Assembly (NCBI GenBank): GCA_902577075.1
Contig: CACGXV010000001.1
Coordinates: 248,001-312,000 of the forward strand
Length of the DNA stretch: 64,000 bases
Origin: an uncultured Pelagibacteraceae bacterium
Lineage (GTDB): Bacteria > Pseudomonadota > Alphaproteobacteria > Pelagibacterales > Pelagibacteraceae
Direction: 5' to 3'
Of this stretch, positions 31,886-41,118 are shown in pieces. The notes under the pieces were generated by a model, which was given only the letters and a program-made list of their open reading frames with translations, was not told the origin of the DNA and ran no database searches. The position numbers and the translations under genes are program-made. Each line of letters opens with the position of its first letter. Within the stretch, counting starts at the first letter, position 1.

Positions 31886-32775
31886 CTTCACCCAAAACAT
31901 CTGATTATTTCATATTAGTTTTGCTGTCACTCATATGGGCTTCAGCCTTTTTCAATATTAAAATTGCGACTTACTCTTATGGTCCAATAACAATTGCGTT
32001 TTTAAGGATTTTTTTTGGAATGATCCCAGTATTATTGTTATGTTTTTATAAAAAAATTAAAATTGAAGTCTTTTCAAAAGATTGGAAATGGTTTGCTGCA
32101 ATTGGTGTTATTAATTTGGTTATTCCATTTTTTTTAATTGCTTACGGGGTACAAAAAGTCCAAAGTAATTTAGCAGCAATATTAATGTCTACCACTCCTA
32201 TCAGCGCAACTATTTTAGCTCATTTGTTTATAGATAAAGAAAAAATAAATTTAGTAAAAATATTAGGTATAATTTTAGGATTTTTAGGAATAGTTTATCT
32301 TTTTTCTGAAAATCTATTAATTAATGATGAAAATTTATTTTCTGCTTTAATGATATTAGTTGGTTCAACATTTTATGTTATTGGTGGAATATTAACTTTA
32401 AAAATAAGTCATAAAAAAAATGAAAATGTTACTGCATCAATATTAATTTGGGGAACAATATTTGTTTGCCCAATTTCTTTAATTATAGAGCAACCTTGGA
32501 ATTTAAATCCATCATTAGAGTCAACTTTGTCTTTAATATATCTTGGTGTATTTCCTACTGGTATAGCTTGGTTATTGAGATTTATGATATTGAAAAGAAA
32601 CGGTTTAGTTTTTCAAAGCCAGGTCGCTTATTTAATACCAATATTTGGAGTAATTCTTGGATACTTATTTCTTAATGAATTAGTTACTTCAAAAATATTA
32701 ATTTCATTATTTATTGTTATACTTGGAATATATTTTGTCAAAAAATCAGGAGACAAAAAAATAGAAGGAATTTAA
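31882..32775 (+). CDS. EamA/DMT family transporter
   Basis: Ten hydrophobic segments, two EamA-like repeats (LIWASAFFNIKIA; PIFGVILGYLFLNE). Confidence 0.9.
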   Translation: MTSPKTSDYFILVLLSLIWASAFFNIKIATYSYGPITIAFLRIFFGMIPVLLLCFYKKIKIEVFSKDWKWFAAIGVINLVIPFFLIAYGVQKVQSNLAAILMSTTPISATILAHLFIDKEKINLVKILGIILGFLGIVYLFSENLLINDENLFSALMILVGSTFYVIGGILTLKISHKKNENVTASILIWGTIFVCPISLIIEQPWNLNPSLESTLSLIYLGVFPTGIAWLLRFMILKRNGLVFQSQVAYLIPIFGVILGYLFLNELVTSKILISLFIVILGIYFVKKSGDKKIEGI

Positions 32776-32778
32776 ATT

Positions 32779-33789
32779 TCAATAAATTAGTTTTTCAAAC
32801 TTTTTCGACTTTATAGAGTTCATTGCTCCCTCTGCCAATATAATTGATTTTCTTCCATCTTCAAAAACTGCTCTAGGTTTTATATTTTTTCTACAAAATT
32901 TTGCTAGATCGAATAATTGAAGTTTAAAAGCCTCAGAATATCTCTCAATAAAGAAGTGAAGAAGAGGTGATTTACTGTTTGTTGAGCTTTTTGAAAAATA
33001 ATTTATTTCATCGTTTCTTTTATTGTCTGAAACTAGCATTCCTTTATTTCCAAATAATTCTACTCTTTGATCATATCCAAAGCTACAATGTCTTGAATTT
33101 GTTATAATACATTGAACCCCTTTTTTGGATTTGAGTATTGTAGTTGCCAATTCATAATCATTAATTTTATTAAAACGTTTATCCGATAAGTTACTGCCCA
33201 TAGCAAAAATTGATTGGAATTCGTCTTTTCCTAAATAATATCTTGCAAGATCAAAATCGTGAATCATCATATCTTTAAATATCCCACCTGAAGTTTTTAG
33301 ATATTTAAACGAAGGAGGAGAAGGATCCCGACTAGTAATTATAATTTTTTCTAATCGTCCAATTTTTTGTTTTAGGTGTTTTTTTAATGAATGGTGTCCA
33401 ACGTCATATCTCCTATTGAAGCCTATTTGCACTCTTGGTTTAAATTTTTTTATTCTTTTTAGACAAGAATTAATTTTTTTTATATTCAGATCTAATGGTT
33501 TTTCACAAAAAATAATTTTATTTAGTTTTACACCTTGCTCAATAAATTTTAAATGCGTAGGTGTGCTTGACGCAATAAATATACAGTCAATGTCTTTATC
33601 ATTGAAAGCTAGATCAGGCTTATTTATTGAAGTGACATTATATTTATTAGATATTTTTTTTAATAAATCTTTGTTTAGGTCAAAGATATATTTTAATTTA
33701 AATTCTCTATTTTCGATTAAATTTTTTGCATGCATTTGGCCAATTCTGCCGAGACCAAGCAAAGCAATTTTTATTTTATTTTTGTCCAC
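32779..33789 (-). CDS. iolG: Gfo/Idh/MocA oxidoreductase, inositol 2-dehydrogenase-like
   Basis: ALLGLGRIGQMHAKNL, FCEKPLDLN, GFNRRYDVGH, IHDFDLARYYLG typical of IolG. Confidence 0.8.
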   Translation of the reverse strand: MDKNKIKIALLGLGRIGQMHAKNLIENREFKLKYIFDLNKDLLKKISNKYNVTSINKPDLAFNDKDIDCIFIASSTPTHLKFIEQGVKLNKIIFCEKPLDLNIKKINSCLKRIKKFKPRVQIGFNRRYDVGHHSLKKHLKQKIGRLEKIIITSRDPSPPSFKYLKTSGGIFKDMMIHDFDLARYYLGKDEFQSIFAMGSNLSDKRFNKINDYELATTILKSKKGVQCIITNSRHCSFGYDQRVELFGNKGMLVSDNKRNDEINYFSKSSTNSKSPLLHFFIERYSEAFKLQLFDLAKFCRKNIKPRAVFEDGRKSIILAEGAMNSIKSKKFEKLIY

Positions 33790-34916
33790 GCTTTTCTTTT
33801 ATTTGAAATTTTACACGCTTCAATAAACTTTGCGGTTTCCAGCCCTTCATATTCATTTGGAAAAAACCACCTTTTTTTAGCTTTTGTTCTTAATGATTCT
33901 GCAAATTCTTTATAAATGTTTGCAAAAGCATCTAGATAACCCTCTGGATGTCCAAATTTAATTCTTGAAAATTTTTTAGATAATTCTGCATTAAAAAAAC
34001 CTCTTTCTAAAAATTTTACAGCGCCTTTTAATGGATTAAATTTAAGATAACCTGGATCATTTTGAACCCATTCTATGCTGCCTTTTGTGCCAAAAATCCT
34101 AAATCTTAAACCATAAACACCGCCTCTTGCCATAACACTTGTCCAAAGTAAGCCTTTTGCATTTTTATTAAAGTTGATCATTACTTGAGCATTGTTATCC
34201 ATTTTAACAGTTTTTGAAACTTGTTTGATATCAGCAAATACATTTCTACCCTTTAATCCAGAAACATAGCATGCTATGTGATAACCGTGAGATCCAATCT
34301 CATTTAAAACCGCCGAGGTTCCAACTATTTTTTTATTTATTTTCCATTTTAATATTTTTTTTGCATTATTTTTATTAACTGTTTTTCCATCAGTCCAATC
34401 TTGAACATACTCTACATTTACATATTCAACTTTTCCTATTTTCCCTTTTTCGACCAATACTTTTGCTTCTCTAACCATCGGATATGCTGAATAATTATGA
34501 GTTAATGCATATTTTATATTTTTATTTGATTTAATTTTTTTAAAAAGTTTTTTTGCTTGTGATAGATCACCTGCAAATGGCTTGTCAGATATTATGTGAA
34601 TATTTTTGTCTATAAATTTTTCTGCAATAATTTGGTGACTTGAAGGTGGAGTCATAATCGCTACAACCTCAATACCATCAGGTCTTAGAGCTTCTTTATA
34701 AGCCATTTCTTGATAATTTGAGTAACATCTATCTTTATCAATTCCTATTTTTTTTCCAAAAGTCTTTGAAATATTTGAATTTCTTGAAAAAACTCCTGAG
34801 ACAATTTCATATTCGTCATCAAATCTTGAGGAAATTCTATGGACATGTCCTATCCATGATTTTGGGCCACCACCAACAATGCCTAATTTGATTTTTTTGC
34901 CTTTAATTAATCTCAT
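33771..34916 (-). CDS. Gfo/Idh/MocA oxidoreductase
   Basis: KLGIVGGGPKSWIGHVHRISSRFDDEY, ISDKPFAGDLSQAK; start reassigned to 34916 because the ORF-track start (35045) overlaps divergent iolE. Confidence 0.88.
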   Translation of the reverse strand: MRLIKGKKIKLGIVGGGPKSWIGHVHRISSRFDDEYEIVSGVFSRNSNISKTFGKKIGIDKDRCYSNYQEMAYKEALRPDGIEVVAIMTPPSSHQIIAEKFIDKNIHIISDKPFAGDLSQAKKLFKKIKSNKNIKYALTHNYSAYPMVREAKVLVEKGKIGKVEYVNVEYVQDWTDGKTVNKNNAKKILKWKINKKIVGTSAVLNEIGSHGYHIACYVSGLKGRNVFADIKQVSKTVKMDNNAQVMINFNKNAKGLLWTSVMARGGVYGLRFRIFGTKGSIEWVQNDPGYLKFNPLKGAVKFLERGFFNAELSKKFSRIKFGHPEGYLDAFANIYKEFAESLRTKAKKRWFFPNEYEGLETAKFIEACKISNKRKAWTKIK

Positions 34917-34945
34917 GATCAAATATCTTAGCAAATAAAAAAAAT

Positions 34946-35848
34946 ATGTCAGTAAAATTAGGGATAGCACCAATAGCGTGGAGTAATGATGACATGCCTG
35001 AACTTGGTGGAGATACTCCTCTAGAACAATGTTTATCGGAAGCAAGTCAGGCTGGATATATAGGTATAGAGTCAGGTGGCAAATTTCCTAAAACATCTAA
35101 GGAATTATTACCAAAACTAGATAAGTATAATTTAAAATTATGTTCTGGATGGTACAGCGGAAATCTTAGAAAAAATTCTGTTGAAGAAGAAAAAAAATTA
35201 ATTCAAAACCAACTTCAATTATTTAAAGACTGCGAAGCTCCATGTATTGTATTTGCTGAAGTTTTTGAATCAATACAAGGCGATCCAACAAAAAAACTCT
35301 CAAGTAGACCAAAAATGTCCAATGATGAATGGAAAGATTATTGTATAAAAATATCTGAACTTGCAAGATATCTCGAAGACGAGGGCATGCCATTAGCATA
35401 TCACCATCATATGGGTACAGTAATAGAAACGGAAGAAGAAACTATTAGATTGCTAGAAAATACAAATGACAGTGTAAAATTAACTTTAGATACCGGTCAT
35501 ATGTTATTTGCTAGAGGAAACTCTATTAATATAATCAATAAATATAAAGAAAGAGTAATCCATATTCACTGCAAAGATATTAGAGAAGAAGTGTTGAATA
35601 AAGCCCTTTCTGAAGATTTAAGTTTTAGGGATGCTTTTTTAGCGGGTGCTTTTACTGTACCTGGCGATGGTTGTATCGACTATAAACCTTTGTTTGATAT
35701 TTTGAAAAAAAATAATTACCAGGGTTGGCTGGTAGTGGAGGCTGAGCAAGATCCAAAAAAAGCAAATCCTCTTGAGTATGCAATTATGGGTTATAAATAC
35801 ATTACAGATACTTTAAAGAAATCAAATTTAGAGATTGATAAACTATAA
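34946..35848 (+). CDS. iolE: Myo-inosose-2 dehydratase-like (AP endonuclease 2 fold)
   Basis: VKLGIAPIAWSNDDMPELGGDTPLEQCLSEASQAGYIGIESGGKFP, YHHHMGTVIET, LDTGHMLFA, PGDGCIDY. Confidence 0.88.
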   Translation: MSVKLGIAPIAWSNDDMPELGGDTPLEQCLSEASQAGYIGIESGGKFPKTSKELLPKLDKYNLKLCSGWYSGNLRKNSVEEEKKLIQNQLQLFKDCEAPCIVFAEVFESIQGDPTKKLSSRPKMSNDEWKDYCIKISELARYLEDEGMPLAYHHHMGTVIETEEETIRLLENTNDSVKLTLDTGHMLFARGNSINIINKYKERVIHIHCKDIREEVLNKALSEDLSFRDAFLAGAFTVPGDGCIDYKPLFDILKKNNYQGWLVVEAEQDPKKANPLEYAIMGYKYITDTLKKSNLEIDKL

Positions 35849-36799
35849 TTTTACTTTTTTACTATCTTCAAGTTTACCATCAAAAAAATCAAAAATATTT
35901 TGTATAGTTTCTATTGCCATTCTAGTCATGCACTCTTCAGTAAATGCTGCTGCATGAGGGCTAAGGAAAACTTTTTCATTTTTTAATAATGGATTGTCAG
36001 CTTCCGGGGGCTCTACTTCAAATACATCGATACCTGCTCCAAAAATTAGGTTCTCCTTTAATGCTCTATCTAAGTCTTTCTCATTTATAATTCCACCTCT
36101 TGCAGCATTTATGATGATGCAATTTTTTTTCATAGTCTTAAGAAGTTCATAATTTATGATATTTTTAGTTTGATCAGTTAAAGGTATATGGAGTGACACA
36201 GCATCCATATCTTTTATAGTTTCTGATAAATCTTCAACTTTTTTTCCACCCATTTTGCTTATTGTTTCTGCATCTACAAATGGATCATAAACAAAAACAT
36301 TCATTTCAAATCCTAAACATCTTTTAATCAATGCTTTTCCAATTCTTCCAAAACCAGCTATAAGAATATTTTTGTTCCAAATCTCTATTGTTTTTGGCAG
36401 TTTATTTCTCTCAGTAAATTTTCCACTTTTGACTGATTGATCATACATATTTTTTCTTTTTGATATACTTAAAAGCATGAAAAGAACATGTTCTGCAACT
36501 GCTACAGCGTTTGCTGTTGCAGTTATCGCCACATCGATATTTCTTTTTTTACAGCTATCTAAATCAATATTGTCGTAACCAACTCCATGTCTAGAAATTA
36601 TTTTAAGTTTTTTTGCATTTTCAATTGCTTCTGCAGGCAAAATTGATGTTCTTAAAGACACTGCATCAGCATTTATAATTTTTTGTTTAACGTTTTCAAC
36701 GCTTAAATCCTCAACTACCTCATAAGCATAGTTACTATTACTTTTTAATAATTCCATACCTTTTTCATGAATAGGTTGGACTATGAGAATTTTTTTCAT
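35843..36799 (-). CDS. D-isomer specific 2-hydroxyacid dehydrogenase (SerA-like)
   Basis: SRHGVGYDNID, ILIAGFGRIGKAL, NAARGGIINEKDL, SPHAAAFTEE. Confidence 0.92.
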   Translation of the reverse strand: MKKILIVQPIHEKGMELLKSNSNYAYEVVEDLSVENVKQKIINADAVSLRTSILPAEAIENAKKLKIISRHGVGYDNIDLDSCKKRNIDVAITATANAVAVAEHVLFMLLSISKRKNMYDQSVKSGKFTERNKLPKTIEIWNKNILIAGFGRIGKALIKRCLGFEMNVFVYDPFVDAETISKMGGKKVEDLSETIKDMDAVSLHIPLTDQTKNIINYELLKTMKKNCIIINAARGGIINEKDLDRALKENLIFGAGIDVFEVEPPEADNPLLKNEKVFLSPHAAAFTEECMTRMAIETIQNIFDFFDGKLEDSKKVKL

Positions 36800-36814
36800 A
36801 ATTTAAAAATGAAA

Positions 36815-37804
36815 TTATATTAATCTAGCAAGATCTCTTTTACTATTTTTAAATGTTGGAAGAGGATATTTAAATGCGTATTTTCTAGGTATACATTTAT
36901 TTTTCGCTTTCTCCCATAAAGAGATCCATTGCTTATAATTATGAATAGTAATATTTTTTTTATTTCTACTTCTAACGTAAAAATTTGGTAGAGGCTTTCT
37001 ACCAGATGGGGTTCCAGCTCTGTTATATCTTAAGTCAGCACTTATTCTAAAATCGTTAGATCTATTAGGTAAAGAACAATGTATTGAGTGTTTGTGTAAA
37101 ATAATTATATCACCCACATTTGCTTCCAAAAAAATTGGCTTAAATTTATCAAGTAATTTACTACCTTTTATCTCGACCTGACCTTTATATCCAGACACAT
37201 GATTTAATAAACCCAGTTTGTTTATTTCTTTAACGGTAATCATGCATCCGTTATTTTTGGTAGTTTTTGTAAATGGTATCCAAACGGTCACCATATCTGT
37301 CAATCTTTGTCCAACAGATGATAATACTGCTGCGTCTTGGTGCCAAGGAGTTCTACCTGAAAGTCCATCATGAACAGAGTGTCTAGGCAGTTTACTTTCC
37401 GGTTGTTTAATTCTTGTATTCTGAACAGGATTAGAAAGAATCTCAGATCCTAATAATTGTTCTACAACATCTAAAATTTTTTTATGGTTTATTAAGTTCC
37501 ATAAAGATTGTGATGCAAAGTAATCACTATCTTTTTTCACATTATCTCTTGGTAGTCTGGTATTAAAATGTTGGTCAAGATCATAAATATTTAATTTTGA
37601 TATATAGGTATATTTTCTTTTAAAATCATATTTAAAAACTTTTTCTCTCATATGTCTGGGTGCAAACTTATTAATTAGATTGTCCATTACATATTCCATA
37701 TCGTTTAAAATAGGTTTTAAATCTTTATTGAAATTAAGAATATTTTTTACCCTAAGGTATCCATCTCTATCTAAAATTTTCTTTAGTTTGCTGTTAGTTT
37801 GCAT
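36815..37804 (-). CDS. Phytanoyl-CoA dioxygenase (PhyH) family protein
   Basis: WHQDAAVLSS (HxD), distal HCSLPNRSNDFRIS His/Arg. Confidence 0.85.
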   Translation of the reverse strand: MQTNSKLKKILDRDGYLRVKNILNFNKDLKPILNDMEYVMDNLINKFAPRHMREKVFKYDFKRKYTYISKLNIYDLDQHFNTRLPRDNVKKDSDYFASQSLWNLINHKKILDVVEQLLGSEILSNPVQNTRIKQPESKLPRHSVHDGLSGRTPWHQDAAVLSSVGQRLTDMVTVWIPFTKTTKNNGCMITVKEINKLGLLNHVSGYKGQVEIKGSKLLDKFKPIFLEANVGDIIILHKHSIHCSLPNRSNDFRISADLRYNRAGTPSGRKPLPNFYVRSRNKKNITIHNYKQWISLWEKAKNKCIPRKYAFKYPLPTFKNSKRDLARLI

Positions 37805-38669
37805 GAGTACTAGATTTTAGCAGATAATTTGAATCATGAAAAGATGTGAGCATTCTTTTTTTAGTCGCAACTATATAAGGGTGATATTCAAAATTTTTAT
37901 ATTTCCATATAACAGGTTTATTAAATGCATAGCTTCCATAAATAAAAAATCTTTTTGGACAGTTTTTTTCCTTAAATCGTGTTACTCCATGATAAGAATT
38001 AGGGGTAGATTTAAAGAAAATAACACTTCCTTTTTTTGGGGTAAACTCCTTTACTTTACTAAGTTCATTAATTTTTGGAAATCTTCTAAATTTTTTTCTT
38101 AAATTCTTGTTTGCTTTTTTTTTATAAAGTGTAAGAGAACCTCCATTTTTTTTTGGTATATCAGTTAAATAGATCAAAAAATTATACATTCTATTTATAT
38201 CATCTCTATGTGGTCTTAATCTATACCCTCCTTTAGATACTGAAAAATCTATATCTAAATTTAATATTGGACTCTTATAATTACTTCCCAATAACTTTTT
38301 GAGTTCAATTGAATTTACTTTTCTTTTCAAGGTATATTTTTTTTTATTGAATGTTTTGGGTTTGAATAAACTTTGCCATGTATTATTTTCAAACTCAGTT
38401 TTAAATTTTTTATCAATTTTATTATAAAATGATTGTGAATTAAAAATTGAAAAAAGTTTTTTTGAAATTTTAGAACTTGAAATATATTTGTTGAAATTTT
38501 TTGATCCTTTATTAATTCTACTCCTGCCTCCCATAATCATATCGTCAAAATTTTTTGATTTACTAATCTCATTAATCAAATAATTACATATTTTTTTACT
38601 GATTATTTTTTCTCCTACAATAATGGGAAAGTTTGATTTAACCTTCTTTAGTTTATTAATTTTCAGCAT
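37794..38669 (-). CDS. 2OG-Fe(II) oxygenase family protein
   Basis: RPHRDDINRMYNFLIYLTD (HxD), KNGGSLTLY, SYHGVTRF...KRFFIYG. Confidence 0.78.
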   Translation of the reverse strand: MLKINKLKKVKSNFPIIVGEKIISKKICNYLINEISKSKNFDDMIMGGRSRINKGSKNFNKYISSSKISKKLFSIFNSQSFYNKIDKKFKTEFENNTWQSLFKPKTFNKKKYTLKRKVNSIELKKLLGSNYKSPILNLDIDFSVSKGGYRLRPHRDDINRMYNFLIYLTDIPKKNGGSLTLYKKKANKNLRKKFRRFPKINELSKVKEFTPKKGSVIFFKSTPNSYHGVTRFKEKNCPKRFFIYGSYAFNKPVIWKYKNFEYHPYIVATKKRMLTSFHDSNYLLKSSTHAN

Positions 38670-39614
38670 TTAGCTGTACATACCCTCTTTTACTTTAATC
38701 ATTTTGTACATAAGATCATTTAATGGTGTAGCTATTCCATGTTTTTTTCCTATTTTAGATACAGCTCCACTTATGAAATCAATTTCAGTTTTTCTTTTGT
38801 AAAGTACATCAAAAGCCATTGAGGACTTATTTGTTTGTTTTGAATCAACAATTTTATTAAACATAAATAAACACTCATCTTCAGAAACATTAACACCATC
38901 TGCTAAAGCAACTTCTCTTGTTTCTAAAATAATTTCTTTACCTAAATTTCTAGATACGTCGTTGGCATTATTATTTATGTAAAGATCAGTATGATGTAGA
39001 TCAAAAATAGCTGAAAGTGGCCCTATTGCGGTTAAAGCAAAAAGTTTCATCCATTTTCTTTTTTTTACATCCTCAGCTGCAATCATTTCTAAATTATGTG
39101 CAGTAAATGTATCTGCAATTTCTGTTATTCTATCTGTTATTCCACCATCATATTCTCCAATCCACGAAGGTAGAGCTGCATGATTCATAATATGACCAGG
39201 GCCTAAAATATTTGATGCTTGAGTTGTTGTTCCCCCAATTACTTTTTCATCGCCAACAATACTTTTAATTATTGCTTCATGCCCAATTCCATTTTGAAAA
39301 GACATAAAAACTGTTTTATCTCCAATAATGTTTTTAATACTTTTTAAAGCAGGTTCTAGAGCTGTTGCTTTACACATTACTATTACAGCATCTACTTTTC
39401 CAATTGTAGATGGATCTGATGTTGCTGTTACTTTTATAAATCTATCGCCACCATGACCATCCATCTTAAGGCCTTTTTTATTTAAGGTTTCTACATGTTC
39501 TTTCCAAACATCAATCAGAGTTACATCTAATCCTTTTTCTGCAAGCAAACCTCCAAACAAACATCCCATTGCACCTGCACCAAGAACAGCAACTTTTAAA
39601 TCTTTATTTACCAT
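38670..39614 (-). CDS. PanE/ApbA (ketopantoate reductase) family dehydrogenase, divergent
   Basis: VAVLGAGAMGCLFGGLLAEKG, FQNGIGHE, KRKWMKLFALTAIGPLSAI, SSMAFDV...TEIDFISG. Confidence 0.85.
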   Translation of the reverse strand: MVNKDLKVAVLGAGAMGCLFGGLLAEKGLDVTLIDVWKEHVETLNKKGLKMDGHGGDRFIKVTATSDPSTIGKVDAVIVMCKATALEPALKSIKNIIGDKTVFMSFQNGIGHEAIIKSIVGDEKVIGGTTTQASNILGPGHIMNHAALPSWIGEYDGGITDRITEIADTFTAHNLEMIAAEDVKKRKWMKLFALTAIGPLSAIFDLHHTDLYINNNANDVSRNLGKEIILETREVALADGVNVSEDECLFMFNKIVDSKQTNKSSMAFDVLYKRKTEIDFISGAVSKIGKKHGIATPLNDLMYKMIKVKEGMYS

Positions 39615-39632
39615 TTTATTTTAAATATATTA

Positions 39633-39664
39633 TGTATAGATATTATATATATTATCTATAGACA
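39633..39664. promoter_or_regulatory. Near-perfect palindrome in divergent promoter region, candidate operator
   Basis: TATAGATA-TTATATATAT-TATCTATA (39635-39660), one mismatched pair. Confidence 0.45.
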
Positions 39665-39696
39665 TTTTGCAATATATAATGCAATATTATTAAATC

Positions 39697-40665
39697 ATGA
39701 AATTAAATATAGAGAAAGGAATTTTTAAAACTTTTGATTTAATAGATATTTCAAATGCATTAAGAATTGGACTTGCTAATAATTACAAAGATGTTGAAGT
39801 AGATGTAGTTGAGTGTCCAAATCTTAGACATTGGGATTGCCCTTCTGAAGGTATTAGCGGCAATCAAAAAATAATCGATGTAGGAGGAGAGCCTTATATG
39901 CATGATAAAAATTACATCGGTACTGAATTTGATTATCAAGAGATTTCAAAAAGAATAAATTCTTCAAAATCCTATGCTCTTGGAGCAGGCTCTGGTGCTA
40001 TGTCGTGTTTGGAAGGGCATTGTGGAGAATTAATTATAAATGAGAATTTAATTACTGAAGAGTCTAAATCTATCATTGCAATGGTTGGAAAAAATAAAGA
40101 ATGTATAGTTAAAGATTATAAAGCAAAAAAACATGGGGGACTTGGCAACATCTACTATAGCGATGGAAAAGAAGGAAGGGTAATAAGAATTAATATTAAA
40201 AAAAGAATTGGAAAACAAGGATCTTTACCTCAGTCAATAAGACAAGCATTGTCAGAAAATTTAGATATTTCTAATAACAATCACATAGCTCTTGCTGGTG
40301 TTTTTAGAATTTTAAATGGAAAAATACGATCACACGTACAACCCGATTATGAGGATATCAAACACGATTATTATGATTCAAAATTAATGAAATGTACTAA
40401 AGACTTCCTACAATTTTATGAACCAGTTGGTCCTGAATTGCAATGTTACTCTGTTTTGTGGACCGGAGATCCAACTGGTGGAAAACTTAATTTAAGAGAG
40501 TCTGGAGAACATACCCATTTTCATTCTTATGAAAATAAAAAATATGCAGGTCATTACCATTTTGATGTAACCCCAGATGAAATAGAATATGTAGGATATT
40601 TTAATACTGCAAGTGAAGTTCACAGAGTAAATAATATATATAAAGAATTAGCTAACAAAAATTAG
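39697..40665 (+). CDS. DUF1907 (C11orf54/PTD012-like) putative metal-dependent ester hydrolase
   Basis: ALGAGSGAMSCLEGHCGELI and C-terminal EHTHFHSYENKKYAGHYHFDVTPDEIEYVGYFNTASEVHRV resemble the DUF1907 signature incl. HTHF Zn-binding segment. Confidence 0.75.
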   Translation: MKLNIEKGIFKTFDLIDISNALRIGLANNYKDVEVDVVECPNLRHWDCPSEGISGNQKIIDVGGEPYMHDKNYIGTEFDYQEISKRINSSKSYALGAGSGAMSCLEGHCGELIINENLITEESKSIIAMVGKNKECIVKDYKAKKHGGLGNIYYSDGKEGRVIRINIKKRIGKQGSLPQSIRQALSENLDISNNNHIALAGVFRILNGKIRSHVQPDYEDIKHDYYDSKLMKCTKDFLQFYEPVGPELQCYSVLWTGDPTGGKLNLRESGEHTHFHSYENKKYAGHYHFDVTPDEIEYVGYFNTASEVHRVNNIYKELANKN

Positions 40666-40701
40666 ATTGAATAGAAATTTCAATTATATAAAATTAATTA
40701 G

Positions 40702-41118
40702 ATGAAGAGGCAATTTAGTTACCCAAAGCATTTTGAAGAACAAAAAAAACTTTCTAAATCTACAAAAAAAAGAATTCAAATGGCCGAAGTTTCTCTTGGA
40801 GACTTCACTGGTAGGTTAAAAAATGATTTACTTAACTGGTTTTCATTAACGCCTCAACATTGGATAATGTTGCACGCAGTAATGTTGGCTTATTTTAAAA
40901 ACCAATCAATTACAAAAAACCAGCTTTTAAAAGTGATTGAAAAATCTTACCTAACTTCAAATGTTTATATCGATACTGCTATTAAAAAAGGTTATTTTAG
41001 AATTATTAGAAATATAAAAGATAAAAGGTCAATTTTTATTCTTCCCTCAGTTATTACTATAAAAACATTTGAGGAGTTCATTGATAGAAGAGATCAGCTA
41101 TACAAAGGGATAAAATGA
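40702..41118 (+). CDS. MarR-like winged-helix regulator
   Basis: LTPQHWIMLHAVMLAYFKNQSITKNQLLKVIEKSYLTSNVYIDTAIKKGYFRIIRNIKDKRSIFILPS: helix-turn-helix plus wing pattern. Confidence 0.6.
   Translation: MKRQFSYPKHFEEQKKLSKSTKKRIQMAEVSLGDFTGRLKNDLLNWFSLTPQHWIMLHAVMLAYFKNQSITKNQLLKVIEKSYLTSNVYIDTAIKKGYFRIIRNIKDKRSIFILPSVITIKTFEEFIDRRDQLYKGIK

Noticed and set aside
34917-35045. Extended N-terminus of the Gfo/Idh ORF (MLPINIVLEEYLHQ...)
   Set aside because: Would overlap the start of divergent iolE; the Rossmann domain starts cleanly from the ATG at 34916.
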